Positions 40,614 through 48,568 of a DNA stretch of 55,450 nucleotides are shown here, piece by piece (position 1 is the stretch's first letter; every line of letters starts with the position of its first letter). The notes below the pieces were generated by a model that was not told the DNA's origin, ran no database searches, and saw nothing but the letters and a program-made list of their open reading frames with translations. A program made the translations under genes and the position numbers. Source of the stretch: a virus; IMG/VR virus record IMGVR_UViG_3300025108_000062, positions 1-55,450 of that record; one strand, given 5' to 3'.

Positions 40614-41357
40614 GTGCCTAGAAAAAGTACTAAAAAGAACGATAATGTTATTGTTCCTCAGGTAGACATGCTATCTGAGTATTCAAATAATATGCGTGAT
40701 ATTAAACCTATCACTGATTCTCAAATCGAAGCTTATGAACAATGGGACAGAGGCAGAAACCTGATTTTGTCAGGAGCTGCTGGATCTGGTAAAACGTTTA
40801 TAGCATTATACCTAGCTCTTCAAGAGCTTATTAAAAATCGTAAAAAACGATTGGTCATATTAAGATCTGTTGTACCAACGCGTGATATTGGATTTTTGCC
40901 AGGAACACAGGAAGAAAAAGAAGCAGCATATTTGACACCTTATATTGGTGTTATTAGTGAGATCTTTAAAAACAATCCTACACTTTTTACATCGTTTCTT
41001 AAAAATGGAACAATTGAATTTCTCACAACATCTTACATTCGAGGAATAACTTTAAAGGACGCAATTGTAGTAGTTGACGAATTTCAGAATTGTAACTTTC
41101 ACGAATTAGATTCTATAATCACAAGGATTGGTAAAGGATCACGTGTGATTTTCTCTGGTGATTATTACCAATCGGATTTTACAAATAGAAAAGAAAAAGA
41201 AGGCATTGGTGAGTTTTTAAAAATTATTGAATCGCTAAAACACTTTAAAAAGATTGAATTTACTTGGAAAGATTGTGTGAGGTCAGGAATGGTCCGCGAC
41301 TATCTTATGACAAAAGAAAAAATGATTGAAGACAACGCAATCAACATCCCTAAATAA
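40614..41357 (+). CDS. phoH: PhoH-like P-loop ATPase
   Basis: 247 residues, GTG start. Walker A LSGAAGSGKTFIALYLAL, VILRSVVPTRDIGFLPG, Walker B IVVVDEFQNC and SGDYYQSDF are PhoH hallmarks. Common in marine phages; RNA helicase/nuclease-associated ATPase role is suspected for the family. Stop overlaps the next ATG. Confidence 0.93.
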   Translation: MPRKSTKKNDNVIVPQVDMLSEYSNNMRDIKPITDSQIEAYEQWDRGRNLILSGAAGSGKTFIALYLALQELIKNRKKRLVILRSVVPTRDIGFLPGTQEEKEAAYLTPYIGVISEIFKNNPTLFTSFLKNGTIEFLTTSYIRGITLKDAIVVVDEFQNCNFHELDSIITRIGKGSRVIFSGDYYQSDFTNRKEKEGIGEFLKIIESLKHFKKIEFTWKDCVRSGMVRDYLMTKEKMIEDNAINIPK

Positions 41358-42037
41358 TGAACAAGACATTTGAACATGCTGATATTCAGCTTAAATACGA
41401 AGAGCTCTCGGCTAAAACTGAAAAGAGCGGTCGTGTATATACTACACCAGGAGGCAACAAATATCCCTCAGTGACTACTGTATTAGGATATCGTGACCGG
41501 TGGAAATGGGCTAAATGGCGAAAGTCAATTGGTGAAAAAGAAGCGAATCGTATTACGCGCCATGCTACAACACGAGGAACTGCTGTTCACAATATTGCTG
41601 AACGCTACATTAATAACGAAGAAGATTTTATTCGAACTGATAACGACAAAATGCCTCATATCCAGTTTGGATGGAAAACCCTTAAAAATGTTATTGACGA
41701 CCGAATTGGTAAAGTGTATATGCAGGAATGCACGCTTTACTCTGACGATTTAAAGATTGCTGGACGTGTTGATTGTATCGCCGAATTTGATGGTGAACCA
41801 GCTATTATTGATTTTAAAACTTCTGGTAGAGTAAAAGCAGAAAAGGAAATTGGTACGTATTTTATGCAAGAGTGTGCTTATGCAATTATGTTCAAAGAAC
41901 ACACTGGTATCGACATTAAAAAACTAATTACTATTATGGTAGTAGACGGTGATCCTAAGCCAATTGTTTTTGAACAAGCTGTTGGCGATTGGGAAGATAA
42001 GTTGAGAAAAGAAATTGACTATTATTACAGCTGGTAA
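41357..42037 (+). CDS. RecB-like PD-(D/E)XK exonuclease
   Basis: 226 residues. YPSVTTVLGYRDR N-terminus, RGTAVHNIAERYI, then the catalytic block AGRVDCIAEFDGEPAIIDFK (GxxD ... DxK) followed by YFMQECAYAIMF (QxxxY motif). This is the RecB/Cas4-type nuclease pattern found in marine phages near phoH. Likely DNA end-processing. Confidence 0.87.
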   Translation: MNKTFEHADIQLKYEELSAKTEKSGRVYTTPGGNKYPSVTTVLGYRDRWKWAKWRKSIGEKEANRITRHATTRGTAVHNIAERYINNEEDFIRTDNDKMPHIQFGWKTLKNVIDDRIGKVYMQECTLYSDDLKIAGRVDCIAEFDGEPAIIDFKTSGRVKAEKEIGTYFMQECAYAIMFKEHTGIDIKKLITIMVVDGDPKPIVFEQAVGDWEDKLRKEIDYYYSW

Positions 42038-42043
42038 ATTGCT

Positions 42044-42613
42044 ATGATTATTTTGACGGATTGCGATGGTGTCCTTCTTTCATGGGTGCACTCGTTTGAA
42101 TGGTGGATGAAGCGGAAAGGTTATAAGCCTTGTGCTGTTTCATACGATGTATCAGAACAGTATGGTATTAGCAAAAAACACGCTGCAGATCTTGTAGAAG
42201 TGTTTTGCGAATCTGCTGCAATTGGATACTTGCCTCCTCTAAAAGATGCGATTAAATATGTGCGAAAGCTTCATGAGGAGCAAGGTGCAGTTTTCCACTG
42301 TATTACTTCGATTGGTGTTGACCCTTATGCAGTAAAACTCCGTGAACAAAATCTTAATAGAGTGTTTGGAGAAACTGTTTTTGAAAGAATCCATTGCCTA
42401 CCTTGTGGTGCAGACAAAACTGAAGCGCTTAAAAGGTATAAAGGATCTGATTTTGTATGGGTTGAAGATAAATTGGAAAACGCAAACCTAGGAGCTGACA
42501 TGGGTTTAAGGTCGTTTTTAATAAACCATCCATATAATCAAATGGGCGTTGTGCATGAGGATGTTACTAGAGTTAATAATTGGAAAGAAATATACGAGCA
42601 TATCGCGCAATGA
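42044..42613 (+). CDS. HAD-superfamily phosphatase (deoxynucleotidase-like)
   Basis: 189 residues. MIILTDCDGVLLSW is the DxDGV nucleophile motif, CITSIGVDP the Thr/Ser motif and DFVWVEDKLENANLGADMG the acidic motif III. Resembles 5'(3')-nucleotidases; may adjust nucleotide pools or act on a sugar phosphate, given the glycosyltransferase genes that follow. Stop overlaps the next ATG. Confidence 0.82.
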   Translation: MIILTDCDGVLLSWVHSFEWWMKRKGYKPCAVSYDVSEQYGISKKHAADLVEVFCESAAIGYLPPLKDAIKYVRKLHEEQGAVFHCITSIGVDPYAVKLREQNLNRVFGETVFERIHCLPCGADKTEALKRYKGSDFVWVEDKLENANLGADMGLRSFLINHPYNQMGVVHEDVTRVNNWKEIYEHIAQ

Positions 42614-43374
42614 AAAAGGTAGCATTTTTAAACCTATCATACAACGCGTTTAACAGGAACGACATCTGGAAATCTTTCTTTGACCAGGGTAATCACAACT
42701 TGTATATACATCCTAAAGATGACTCTGAGTGTGTGTTCTCTAATTACTTTATTGATAATCGCGTAGAAACCGGATGGGGTCATTTCTCTTTAGTTGAAGC
42801 TACTATTGAATTAATGAAAGCAGCGCTTGAGGACAAAGACAATGAATACTTTACACTTATTAGTGATTCTCACCTTCCTTTATATTCTCTAGAGAAAGCA
42901 ACAAAGTTAATCAAAGAAAATTATAACAAGATGACGTTTAGCACTCATGGAGCGATATCAACAAAAGAGAAGAGCCAAAGAGTTTTAAAACACGGAGTTC
43001 AAGGAAATCATAATTTTAACTTGTATAACGCAGTGTGTCAATTCTTTGTTTGTAGAAGAAAGGATGCGATTCGTTTTATTGAAACCTTTGAGCACTATTC
43101 AAAGTTCTTTGTTAAGAACAAAGTTATTTTCGCCGATGAATTTTATTTTTGGGCAGTTGCAAGAGAGCTAAAGATGGATTTTGATATTGGTCAAGCATCA
43201 ACATACTCTGACTGGTGTGAATATCCAATTGAGGGGACAAATAGAATTCAAAGACAACCTCGCGAAGAATTTAGTCTAAATTCTTTAGTGCTGAAAGTAC
43301 TTAGAAAGCAGGGGTTTGTATTTACACGGAAAGTTATGCCAACTACTAAAATATCTGCAGACATTTTTAATTAA
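42610..43374 (+). CDS. GT14-like (core-2/I-branching family) glycosyltransferase
   Basis: 254 residues. VAFLNLSYNAFNRNDIW start, then FTLISDSHLPLYSLEKA (GT14-type LSgxxxPL), AVCQFFVCRRKDAI and FADEFYFWAVARELK (DExF). ATG 42610 overlaps the previous stop. Could add a sugar to glucosyl-hmC DNA or to a cell-surface glycan; the donor is unknown. Confidence 0.75.
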   Translation: MKKVAFLNLSYNAFNRNDIWKSFFDQGNHNLYIHPKDDSECVFSNYFIDNRVETGWGHFSLVEATIELMKAALEDKDNEYFTLISDSHLPLYSLEKATKLIKENYNKMTFSTHGAISTKEKSQRVLKHGVQGNHNFNLYNAVCQFFVCRRKDAIRFIETFEHYSKFFVKNKVIFADEFYFWAVARELKMDFDIGQASTYSDWCEYPIEGTNRIQRQPREEFSLNSLVLKVLRKQGFVFTRKVMPTTKISADIFN

Positions 43375-43381
43375 AAAAGTA

Positions 43382-43410
43382 TTTACAATTCACAGAAAAT
43401 AGGTTAGAAT
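43382..43410 (+). promoter_or_regulatory. Early promoter fused to a start codon
   Basis: TTTACA 43382-43387, 17-nt spacer, TAGAAT 43405-43410, then 6 nt and ATG 43417: predicted leaderless. Confidence 0.75.
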
Positions 43411-43416
43411 AATAGC

Positions 43417-43614
43417 ATGACAGTTGAGGAATATAAAAAATCACTACAAATTACTGCTGAAATTTTGGAATTGGTGCATAACCATATTCCTCCAGGCAAA
43501 GACGATTCAGGATCAGTCAACAATCTTGATAATCTTATTAATGATTTAGTGCACCTGAGAGCTAATATTTTTGCTGAAGAAAACGAAAAAAACCAAGACA
43601 AATTTAATTTTTAA
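43417..43614 (+). CDS. Small early protein, paralogue of 53960-54172
   Basis: 65 residues. ILELVHNHIPPGKDDSGSVN then NLDNLINDLVHLRANI aligns with the product at 53960 (NYNLPPDDDAGTIQNVVNLVDDLNDY). Helical, acidic. Unknown function; both copies stand directly behind early promoters. Confidence 0.65.
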   Translation: MTVEEYKKSLQITAEILELVHNHIPPGKDDSGSVNNLDNLINDLVHLRANIFAEENEKNQDKFNF

Positions 43615-43618
43615 AATT

Positions 43619-43759
43619 ATGAAAAAAACAGAATTAGTGCGTTATCGTGTTTTCGATAAAGACGGTAGATATCACCAATCGTATCTCTATAAAGAAGATG
43701 CAAAATTTTGCGCAAAGCGAATTGGTGGTGTAATCAAAGAAGTAGAGGAAAATAAATGA
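43619..43759 (+). CDS. Hypothetical small protein
   Basis: 46 residues: KKTELVRYRVFDKDGRYHQS then YLYKEDAKFCAKRIGG. Start at 43619 follows TTAAAATT, no Shine-Dalgarno. Stop overlaps the next ATG. Confidence 0.52.
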   Translation: MKKTELVRYRVFDKDGRYHQSYLYKEDAKFCAKRIGGVIKEVEENK

Positions 43760-43998
43760 TTTGTGGATGTGGTAGTCCTATTGAAAAGGCCAGGCGTGAG
43801 CTCAATTTAAAGCTGTGTAAGTCCTGCGCCTTTTCTCTTCCTGATCATGATCAGCCGAAGATAAAAGGGCGTATGGTTTATAGCCATAAAACTGGCGGAG
43901 AAATCGAAATTATGTCGAATGAATCATGGGACGAAAATAAAAAATATTTTATTCCTAATGGTCCTCGGAGTTCAGTTAAAAACTTTTCGAAAGGATAA
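43756..43998 (+). CDS. Zinc-finger-like small protein
   Basis: 80 residues. CGCGSPIEKARRELNLKLCK then SCAF has Cys pairs like a DksA/TraR-type finger; the rest includes GGEIEIMSNESWDENKKYF. ATGA overlap upstream. Could be a transcription-modulating factor; unproven. Confidence 0.6.
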   Translation: MICGCGSPIEKARRELNLKLCKSCAFSLPDHDQPKIKGRMVYSHKTGGEIEIMSNESWDENKKYFIPNGPRSSVKNFSKG

Positions 43999-44001
43999 TT
44001 T

Positions 44002-44649
44002 GTGCCTGACCCAAACATATTAAAAATTGAAAAACATAAAATTGCGTTTATGTTTGTGAATAAGGCCGGCAATTCTTCTGTAAAAAGAGTGATTGCAGAA
44101 AAGCTTTTAGGAAAAGGAAATGGAAAAGACGTTGTTTTATCATGGTCAGAACCTTTTCATGAAGATGTGGAATTTACTAATAGAATAAGTATACCACCCG
44201 ACTATCTTATCTTTGGCACCTGCCGTCATCCTGAAGATAGACTAATTAGTTGTTGGAAAGATAAAGTTCGCAATGGATTTAAACTACACGAAGGTTTATA
44301 CAAATCTTCTCGGAAATTTTACAAAGATATGCCATTTGCTGAATTTGTCAAAGAAATTTCTTTGATTAAATACAGATCTAAAATATGGGATCAACATATT
44401 AGACCGCAATGGCATGATTTAGACTTAACGCGCATTTCCTATCTAATCAGGGTTGAAAATTTTATTAGCGATTGGGAAAATGCTCGGGAAATGATAAAAA
44501 AACACTGCGGTGAAATATATCCAGAAATGATATTTCATGATCGAAACACTGGTTTATCTAAACCAAAAATAAGCAAAAAAACAAGATCTTTAATTGAAAA
44601 AATATACGCAAAAGATTATAGAATTTTAAACTATAAAAGCCGTGCCTGA
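44002..44649 (+). CDS. Sulfotransferase-like protein, copy 1
   Basis: 215 residues, GTG start (the same GTGCCTGA start as copy 2). FMFVNKAGNSSVKRV fits the 5'-phosphosulfate loop (PKxGxTS-like) and FGTCRHPEDRLISCWKDKVR the 3'-phosphate Arg/Ser block of carbohydrate sulfotransferases using PAPS. C-terminal LIRVENFISDWENAREMIKK is also typical. Acceptor unknown: surface or DNA-linked sugar are both possible. Confidence 0.78.
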   Translation: MPDPNILKIEKHKIAFMFVNKAGNSSVKRVIAEKLLGKGNGKDVVLSWSEPFHEDVEFTNRISIPPDYLIFGTCRHPEDRLISCWKDKVRNGFKLHEGLYKSSRKFYKDMPFAEFVKEISLIKYRSKIWDQHIRPQWHDLDLTRISYLIRVENFISDWENAREMIKKHCGEIYPEMIFHDRNTGLSKPKISKKTRSLIEKIYAKDYRILNYKSRA

Positions 44650-45274
44650 TCCAAATATCATAAAAATAGAAGAAGACAAAATTGGCTTTATGTTTGTATG
44701 TAAAGCTGGAAACACTTCTATTAAAGAAGTATTAAAAACACACTTCTGCAAAGATAGAATAATTAAAAATATACATACAAAAACAGCCTTACTACCTTAC
44801 GTCAAATACTGTAAAAAAGATACATTCACTGATGATTATTTAGTTTTTGGCACGTGCAGACATCCAGAAGATCGCTTAATAAGCTGCTGGAAAGATAAAA
44901 TTTTCAATAGATTTCATCCAGGATTCCGACACAAAGAATATAATTTTTATAGGAAAATGCCATTTTCAGATTTTGTTGAAGAAATCTTAAATATCGAAGA
45001 TGGCACTGATTGTGAGCAGCATATCCGCTCTCAACATTTTGACTTAGATGTTGAAAGAATTGATTATCTTATAAGGATGGAATCATTTTATGATGATTGG
45101 GAAAAGTCGCTTCTGCTGATAAAAAACCATTGCGGGAAGAATTACCCTAAAATGACATTTCATAAAAATAAGACAGAAAGTGTAGATTTAGAGATAAGTA
45201 AAGAAACAAGAGCTCTTGTTGAAAAGCGGTATGCTAGAGATTACGAGCTTTTAGGATATAAAAAAAGATCATGA
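44642..45274 (+). CDS. Sulfotransferase-like protein, copy 2
   Basis: 210 residues, tandem paralogue of the preceding gene: same PDPNIIKIEEDKIGFMFV opening, CKAGNTSIKEV loop, FGTCRHPEDRLISCWKDKI block and MESFYDDWEKSLLLIKNHCG end. GTG start overlapping the upstream stop by 8 nt. The variable middle segments suggest different acceptors. Confidence 0.78.
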   Translation: MPDPNIIKIEEDKIGFMFVCKAGNTSIKEVLKTHFCKDRIIKNIHTKTALLPYVKYCKKDTFTDDYLVFGTCRHPEDRLISCWKDKIFNRFHPGFRHKEYNFYRKMPFSDFVEEILNIEDGTDCEQHIRSQHFDLDVERIDYLIRMESFYDDWEKSLLLIKNHCGKNYPKMTFHKNKTESVDLEISKETRALVEKRYARDYELLGYKKRS

Positions 45275-46113
45275 GAGTTTTAGTTAATGCAGTATTGTCA
45301 CACCAGCATAAAGCTATTGGCAATTTTCTTCTTGGATTTGATAAAGAAAAACACGAAATTCATAATTTCAATCCTTCATCTTTGCCAAATGGATCGTACG
45401 ATATTTGTATTTGTTGGGGTGTAGCGCAAATGGAAAAAGTTAAAAAATATGCTAAAATTAAAAATTTTATTATATTCGAAAATTCTTATCTCAACAATGT
45501 TCAAGGAAAAGCAAAAGAATGGGTTTCAGCCGGTTGGAATGGCCTTAATGGCAGAGCTAATTTTTGTAACAAAAATTCTCCAGATGATAGGTGGAAAAAA
45601 CACTTTAACGATGGTAGATTAAAGGAGTACACTGACGGCGATTATATTCTTATTCCTCTCCAGATTAACGGAGATCAATCTCTAAAATATCTCGATTGGG
45701 ACGTCAATTATCAAAGCATATGTGAGTCAATTAGAAAACACACAGATTTGCCGATTTTAATTAGGGATCACCCAACAAGACCAAACACACAACAAAAAAT
45801 AGAAGGAGTAAACGATGTTAAATACGCTGATTTCAAGTTGCCTATTCAAACTGCAATTAGTGGAGCAAAATGTGTTGTTACTATCAATAGTAATGCTGGA
45901 GTTGATTCTGCATTAGCTGGAAAACCAGTTATCTCCATTGATAAAGGTTCAATGGTGTGGAATATTTCAGATCATGATTTTACAAACATAAATAGCCCAA
46001 AGCAATATGATAGAACACAGTGGTGCAACGATATTGCTTATGCGCAATGGCATCCAGACGAACTCAGATCTGGAGAAGCTTGGAATCATTTAAAGAAAAT
46101 ATACGAAAAATAG
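45271..46113 (+). CDS. Capsule-type (KpsC/KpsS-like) glycosyltransferase
   Basis: 280 residues, ATGA overlap with the sulfotransferase. YDICICWGVAQMEKV, LIRDHPTRP and a nucleotide-sugar site TINSNAGVDSALAGKPVISI fit the capsule polysaccharide synthesis/modification family (GT-B, Kdo-transfer-like). Ends the glycosyl/sulfo-transferase operon. Could make or modify a surface glycan of the host or a sugar on phage DNA. Confidence 0.7.
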   Translation: MRVLVNAVLSHQHKAIGNFLLGFDKEKHEIHNFNPSSLPNGSYDICICWGVAQMEKVKKYAKIKNFIIFENSYLNNVQGKAKEWVSAGWNGLNGRANFCNKNSPDDRWKKHFNDGRLKEYTDGDYILIPLQINGDQSLKYLDWDVNYQSICESIRKHTDLPILIRDHPTRPNTQQKIEGVNDVKYADFKLPIQTAISGAKCVVTINSNAGVDSALAGKPVISIDKGSMVWNISDHDFTNINSPKQYDRTQWCNDIAYAQWHPDELRSGEAWNHLKKIYEK

Positions 46114-46115
46114 TA

Positions 46116-46144
46116 TTTACAAACCTCTAAAAATACAGTATAAT
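46116..46144 (+). promoter_or_regulatory. Early promoter fused to a start codon
   Basis: TTTACA 46116-46121, 17-nt spacer, TATAAT 46139-46144, then 6 nt and ATG 46151: predicted leaderless. Confidence 0.75.
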
Positions 46145-46150
46145 AAACAC

Positions 46151-46378
46151 ATGAACAGCGGAATTGTAATAGATACACTTAAAAACGGTAACTTCGTGAT
46201 TTTAGATAAATACAACACCGAATCAGTTATTAGTGGTTACGCTGCTTTTAATTACTACAACCAAATGTCAGCAGGGGAAAATATTACATTTACTAGAGAG
46301 GCAATAGATGAAATCCAAACGGGAATTGAAAATGAGCTCGCTAGACAAGAGAAACTTAGTCAGGCATCCTATGCCTAA
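46151..46378 (+). CDS. Hypothetical small early protein
   Basis: 75 residues: IDTLKNGNFVILDKYNTESV, GYAAFNYYNQMSAGENITFT and an acidic helix to the end. Unrecognised. Confidence 0.6.
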   Translation: MNSGIVIDTLKNGNFVILDKYNTESVISGYAAFNYYNQMSAGENITFTREAIDEIQTGIENELARQEKLSQASYA

Positions 46379-46454
46379 GCCTACGATTCGCTTTGTCAAT
46401 AGAAAAAAGAAATTATCTAAATATGCATGCCGCAATAAAAAGAATCAAATATGA
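46371..46454 (+). CDS. 27-residue basic peptide (overlapping ORF)
   Basis: MPKPTIRFVNRKKKLSKYAC then RNKKNQI. ATG overlaps the preceding stop by 8 nt; overlaps the next ORF's start. Strongly basic; real status uncertain. Confidence 0.35.
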   Translation: MPKPTIRFVNRKKKLSKYACRNKKNQI

Positions 46455-46593
46455 AATGTATTTTGCATTATATGTTTTTACTGTAATTCCAGCTTCATTG
46501 TTTTTAGCGTATTTTACTATTACAGTTGATATTTTTAAAAAGGCTCCTCACGAAATAGAAAAACATCTTAAAGATAAAATTTATGGAAAATAA
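46423..46593 (+). CDS. Small membrane protein
   Basis: 56 residues from ATG 46423 (an ATG at 46456 is the alternative). One span FALYVFTVIPASLFLAYFTI followed by a charged tail. Overlaps the next ATG. Function unknown. Confidence 0.52.
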   Translation: MHAAIKRIKYEMYFALYVFTVIPASLFLAYFTITVDIFKKAPHEIEKHLKDKIYGK

Positions 46594-47026
46594 AATTTTA
46601 AAATGCGAATACGAAAATGAATGGAAAGGGTTCGAAATTATAGAACTCCCTGTTGATGATATTTGGCAATCAGTCCCTATTGCTGAAAAGGTTAATGGAC
46701 AAGAATTTTACAGCCGCGTAAAACAAGATATTCAGAAAGAAGGTATGCATTTCCCTATTATGTGTGTTCATAGTAACTATAACAAATTAGAAGAAGCAAA
46801 AGATCGATGGGGTAATAAAATTAACGAACTACCTTTTTGGCATAATGCTCTCGGTAAACATAAAAAAATGGTATGGAGTGTATGGGGAGGTTCTAACCGC
46901 CTTGCAATTGCAAAGGATTTAGGTTACACACACATTGATGTCGCGGTTATTCCTACAATTAAACAAGCTGTTTCTTTACAAAAACATATGAGAAAGCCGT
47001 ATAACTCAAGATATTACGGAAGATAA
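46583..47026 (+). CDS. ParB-like domain protein
   Basis: 147 residues. EFYSRVKQDIQKEGMHFPIM and VWSVWGGSNRLAIAKDLGYT followed by HIDVAVIP follow the ParB/Srx fold order (GGxxR-like GGSNR as the nucleotide-binding motif). Phage single-domain versions may be nucleases or CTPase-like; function unassigned. Confidence 0.7.
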   Translation: MENKILKCEYENEWKGFEIIELPVDDIWQSVPIAEKVNGQEFYSRVKQDIQKEGMHFPIMCVHSNYNKLEEAKDRWGNKINELPFWHNALGKHKKMVWSVWGGSNRLAIAKDLGYTHIDVAVIPTIKQAVSLQKHMRKPYNSRYYGR

Positions 47027-47029
47027 ATA
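47022..47029 (+). promoter_or_regulatory. Late-like box (GATAAATA)
   Basis: One mismatch to TATAAATA, overlapping the upstream stop; 7 nt before ATG 47037. Confidence 0.3.
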
Positions 47030-47036
47030 CTATATT

Positions 47037-47297
47037 ATGAGCGAACTATTTGACTTTGGATTTACCGCAGTAGACGAAACTGAACTTGCATCTTATCAAC
47101 AAGCAGAAGCTAAACTTGAGGATGCAGAAGAAGAGACCCTTGCGGTATCAGAAAAAATTGACAACCTTTATAACGCTATTCAACCTTTGCTGAATAATTT
47201 AAAATCTAACCCTGAAAAAGAATACATTCTATGGCCTAATCGCCTAGAAAAAGTAGAAGAATTTGAAAAATTTCTTTATGACATTTATAAGTCATAA
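47037..47297 (+). CDS. Conserved small T4-like phage protein
   Basis: 86 residues. SELFDFGFTAVDETELASYQ, a coiled acidic middle, and PLLNNLKSNPEKEYILWPNR then LEKVEEFEKFLYDIY. I recognise the LFDFGFTAVDE start and ILWPNR end from many marine T4-like phages; function unknown. Confidence 0.75.
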   Translation: MSELFDFGFTAVDETELASYQQAEAKLEDAEEETLAVSEKIDNLYNAIQPLLNNLKSNPEKEYILWPNRLEKVEEFEKFLYDIYKS

Positions 47298-47331
47298 AGC
47301 ATTGAAGAAAAAAAAAAATAAAATATATTAT

Positions 47332-48054
47332 ATGAAAAACAAAAAAACACTAAGTGTCATCGCCCTTATTACAGGAACTATTATTAGTCTTTGTGGATTA
47401 GCAAACGCTAGCTATAAAGTTCCTGTTCTTGGTTGGGATCTTCATCCATTGCAACCTGTTGATATCGCAGGAGAAGCGAGTTTTAAAGAAAAGAGAATTG
47501 ATCGAGGATTGTTCACACACACTGACGCTTTTAGCGCTGGAGGAAGTGGAGTTATTGGTTCAGCTTATGACACCCCAATCGTTGGAGGCGTTGAATTTAT
47601 TAAAGGTGAAAATGATGATCTATTTACAGGATATGTTGGAATCGCAGGAGACAATCTTTATGTTGGATTGAATCTTGGAACTAATGCAGCTGACGGTGAT
47701 ATCGCAGGAGATACCGATTTCAACTTAAACGTTGGATATGCGTATGATCCAAAATTCTTTGATGTTATCGTATCAACTGAAGTGAACTATATTTCCGGAG
47801 GAGCATTTGATTTATCATTGAGCGCATCCCGCGAACTTTTTTCAGCATTTGGAGTCTTTGTTAACGGATCAGTCGAAGTTGGTAAAACTTGGCAATACGC
47901 TGAAGATTACGAATGGGTGCAAGGTGCTATTTCCGCAGTATACGGTCTTCCAGGCGGAGGACAGGTGTTCGGAGAAGTAGCTTATGTAGATAACCAACTG
48001 CAAACTGACGGCTTTGATGCTGTTGTTCAAGCTGGTGTTAAATACACATTCTAA
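47332..48054 (+). CDS. Outer-membrane beta-barrel (porin-like) protein
   Basis: 240 residues. Signal peptide MKNKKTLSVIALITGTIISL ending LANA/S, then alternating amphipathic strands (GYVGIAGDNLYVGLNLG, FNLNVGYAYDPKFFDVIVS, FGVFVNGSVEVGKTWQYA, VFGEVAYVDNQL) and a C-terminal VKYTF with terminal Phe, the usual Bam-recognition signal. It may have 8-12 strands; TorF-type putative porins look similar. A phage-made outer-membrane protein could block superinfection, change permeability or be a virion-escape aid. Start 47332 is chosen for the signal sequence. Followed by a strong terminator. Confidence 0.78.
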   Translation: MKNKKTLSVIALITGTIISLCGLANASYKVPVLGWDLHPLQPVDIAGEASFKEKRIDRGLFTHTDAFSAGGSGVIGSAYDTPIVGGVEFIKGENDDLFTGYVGIAGDNLYVGLNLGTNAADGDIAGDTDFNLNVGYAYDPKFFDVIVSTEVNYISGGAFDLSLSASRELFSAFGVFVNGSVEVGKTWQYAEDYEWVQGAISAVYGLPGGGQVFGEVAYVDNQLQTDGFDAVVQAGVKYTF

Positions 48055-48079
48055 TCAAAAAAAGTAACTAAATCTATCA

Positions 48080-48105
48080 AAGCTCTGCGAAAGCAGGGCT
48101 TTTTT
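48080..48105 (+). terminator. Factor-independent terminator after the beta-barrel gene
   Basis: AAGCTCTGC-GAAA-GCAGGGCTT hairpin (9-bp stem with one G-T pair, GAAA tetraloop) followed by a T run. Confidence 0.9.
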
Positions 48106-48110
48106 AGTAT

Positions 48111-48122
48111 GTTCATTTGAAC
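48111..48122 (+). promoter_or_regulatory. GTTCATTTGAAC palindrome
   Basis: Perfect inverted repeat followed by ACC and an A-run, ending 33 nt before the -35 box at 48156. Candidate operator. Confidence 0.6.
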
Positions 48123-48155
48123 ACCAAAAAAGTGCAATTATTAGTAAAAAAAGTA

Positions 48156-48184
48156 TTTACAAACCGCAAAAAATAGGTTAGAAT
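48156..48184 (+). promoter_or_regulatory. Early promoter fused to a start codon
   Basis: TTTACA 48156-48161, 17-nt spacer, TAGAAT 48179-48184, then 6 nt and ATG 48191: predicted leaderless. UP-like AATTATTAGTAAAAAAAG precedes it. Confidence 0.77.
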
Positions 48185-48190
48185 ATAGTC

Positions 48191-48493
48191 ATGATCAAAA
48201 AAGAAAAGGACATTTACAGGGTTCAAAAGGGTAACAATTATAGCCTGTACACAAAAAATGGTGTCAAACACAATTTGAGTGGTCCTGCTCTAAAAATTGA
48301 CGAAGACGAATGGTACTATATTAAAGGACAGAGCTACACTTGGAGCCAATGGACTGATTATGTTAGCCTTTTTCAGAGCTTTGAGAAACCGCAGTTTGAT
48401 ACAGAAAAGGACCAATTTGCTCTAGCTGAAGAGTCTTCTGACGGCATATCCATAGATTTAAAGGAATTTAAAGGAAAAAGCCGTAATCTGTAA
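48191..48493 (+). CDS. Hypothetical early protein with HNLSGPA block
   Basis: 100 residues. GVKHNLSGPALKIDEDEWYY then IKGQSYTWSQW resembles a short repeat-type motif (NG..HN..GPA....W...G) seen in various phage proteins of unknown role. Acidic C-terminus. The second early palindrome overlaps its last codons. Confidence 0.65.
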   Translation: MIKKEKDIYRVQKGNNYSLYTKNGVKHNLSGPALKIDEDEWYYIKGQSYTWSQWTDYVSLFQSFEKPQFDTEKDQFALAEESSDGISIDLKEFKGKSRNL

Positions 48494-48501
48494 TACAGAT
48501 T
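48485..48501 (+). promoter_or_regulatory. AATCTGTAATACAGATT palindrome
   Basis: Perfect 17-nt palindrome (7-bp arms, ATA-like centre), overlapping a stop codon, ending 32 nt before the -35 box at 48534. No T-run follows, so it is not a terminator. Confidence 0.6.
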
Positions 48502-48533
48502 GAAAAAAAGTGCAATTATTAGTAAAAAAAGTA

Positions 48534-48562
48534 TTTACAATCCGCAGAAAATAGCTTAGAAT
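48534..48562 (+). promoter_or_regulatory. Early promoter fused to a start codon
   Basis: TTTACA 48534-48539, 17-nt spacer, TAGAAT 48557-48562, then 6 nt and ATG 48569: predicted leaderless. Confidence 0.77.
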
Positions 48563-48568
48563 ATAGTC

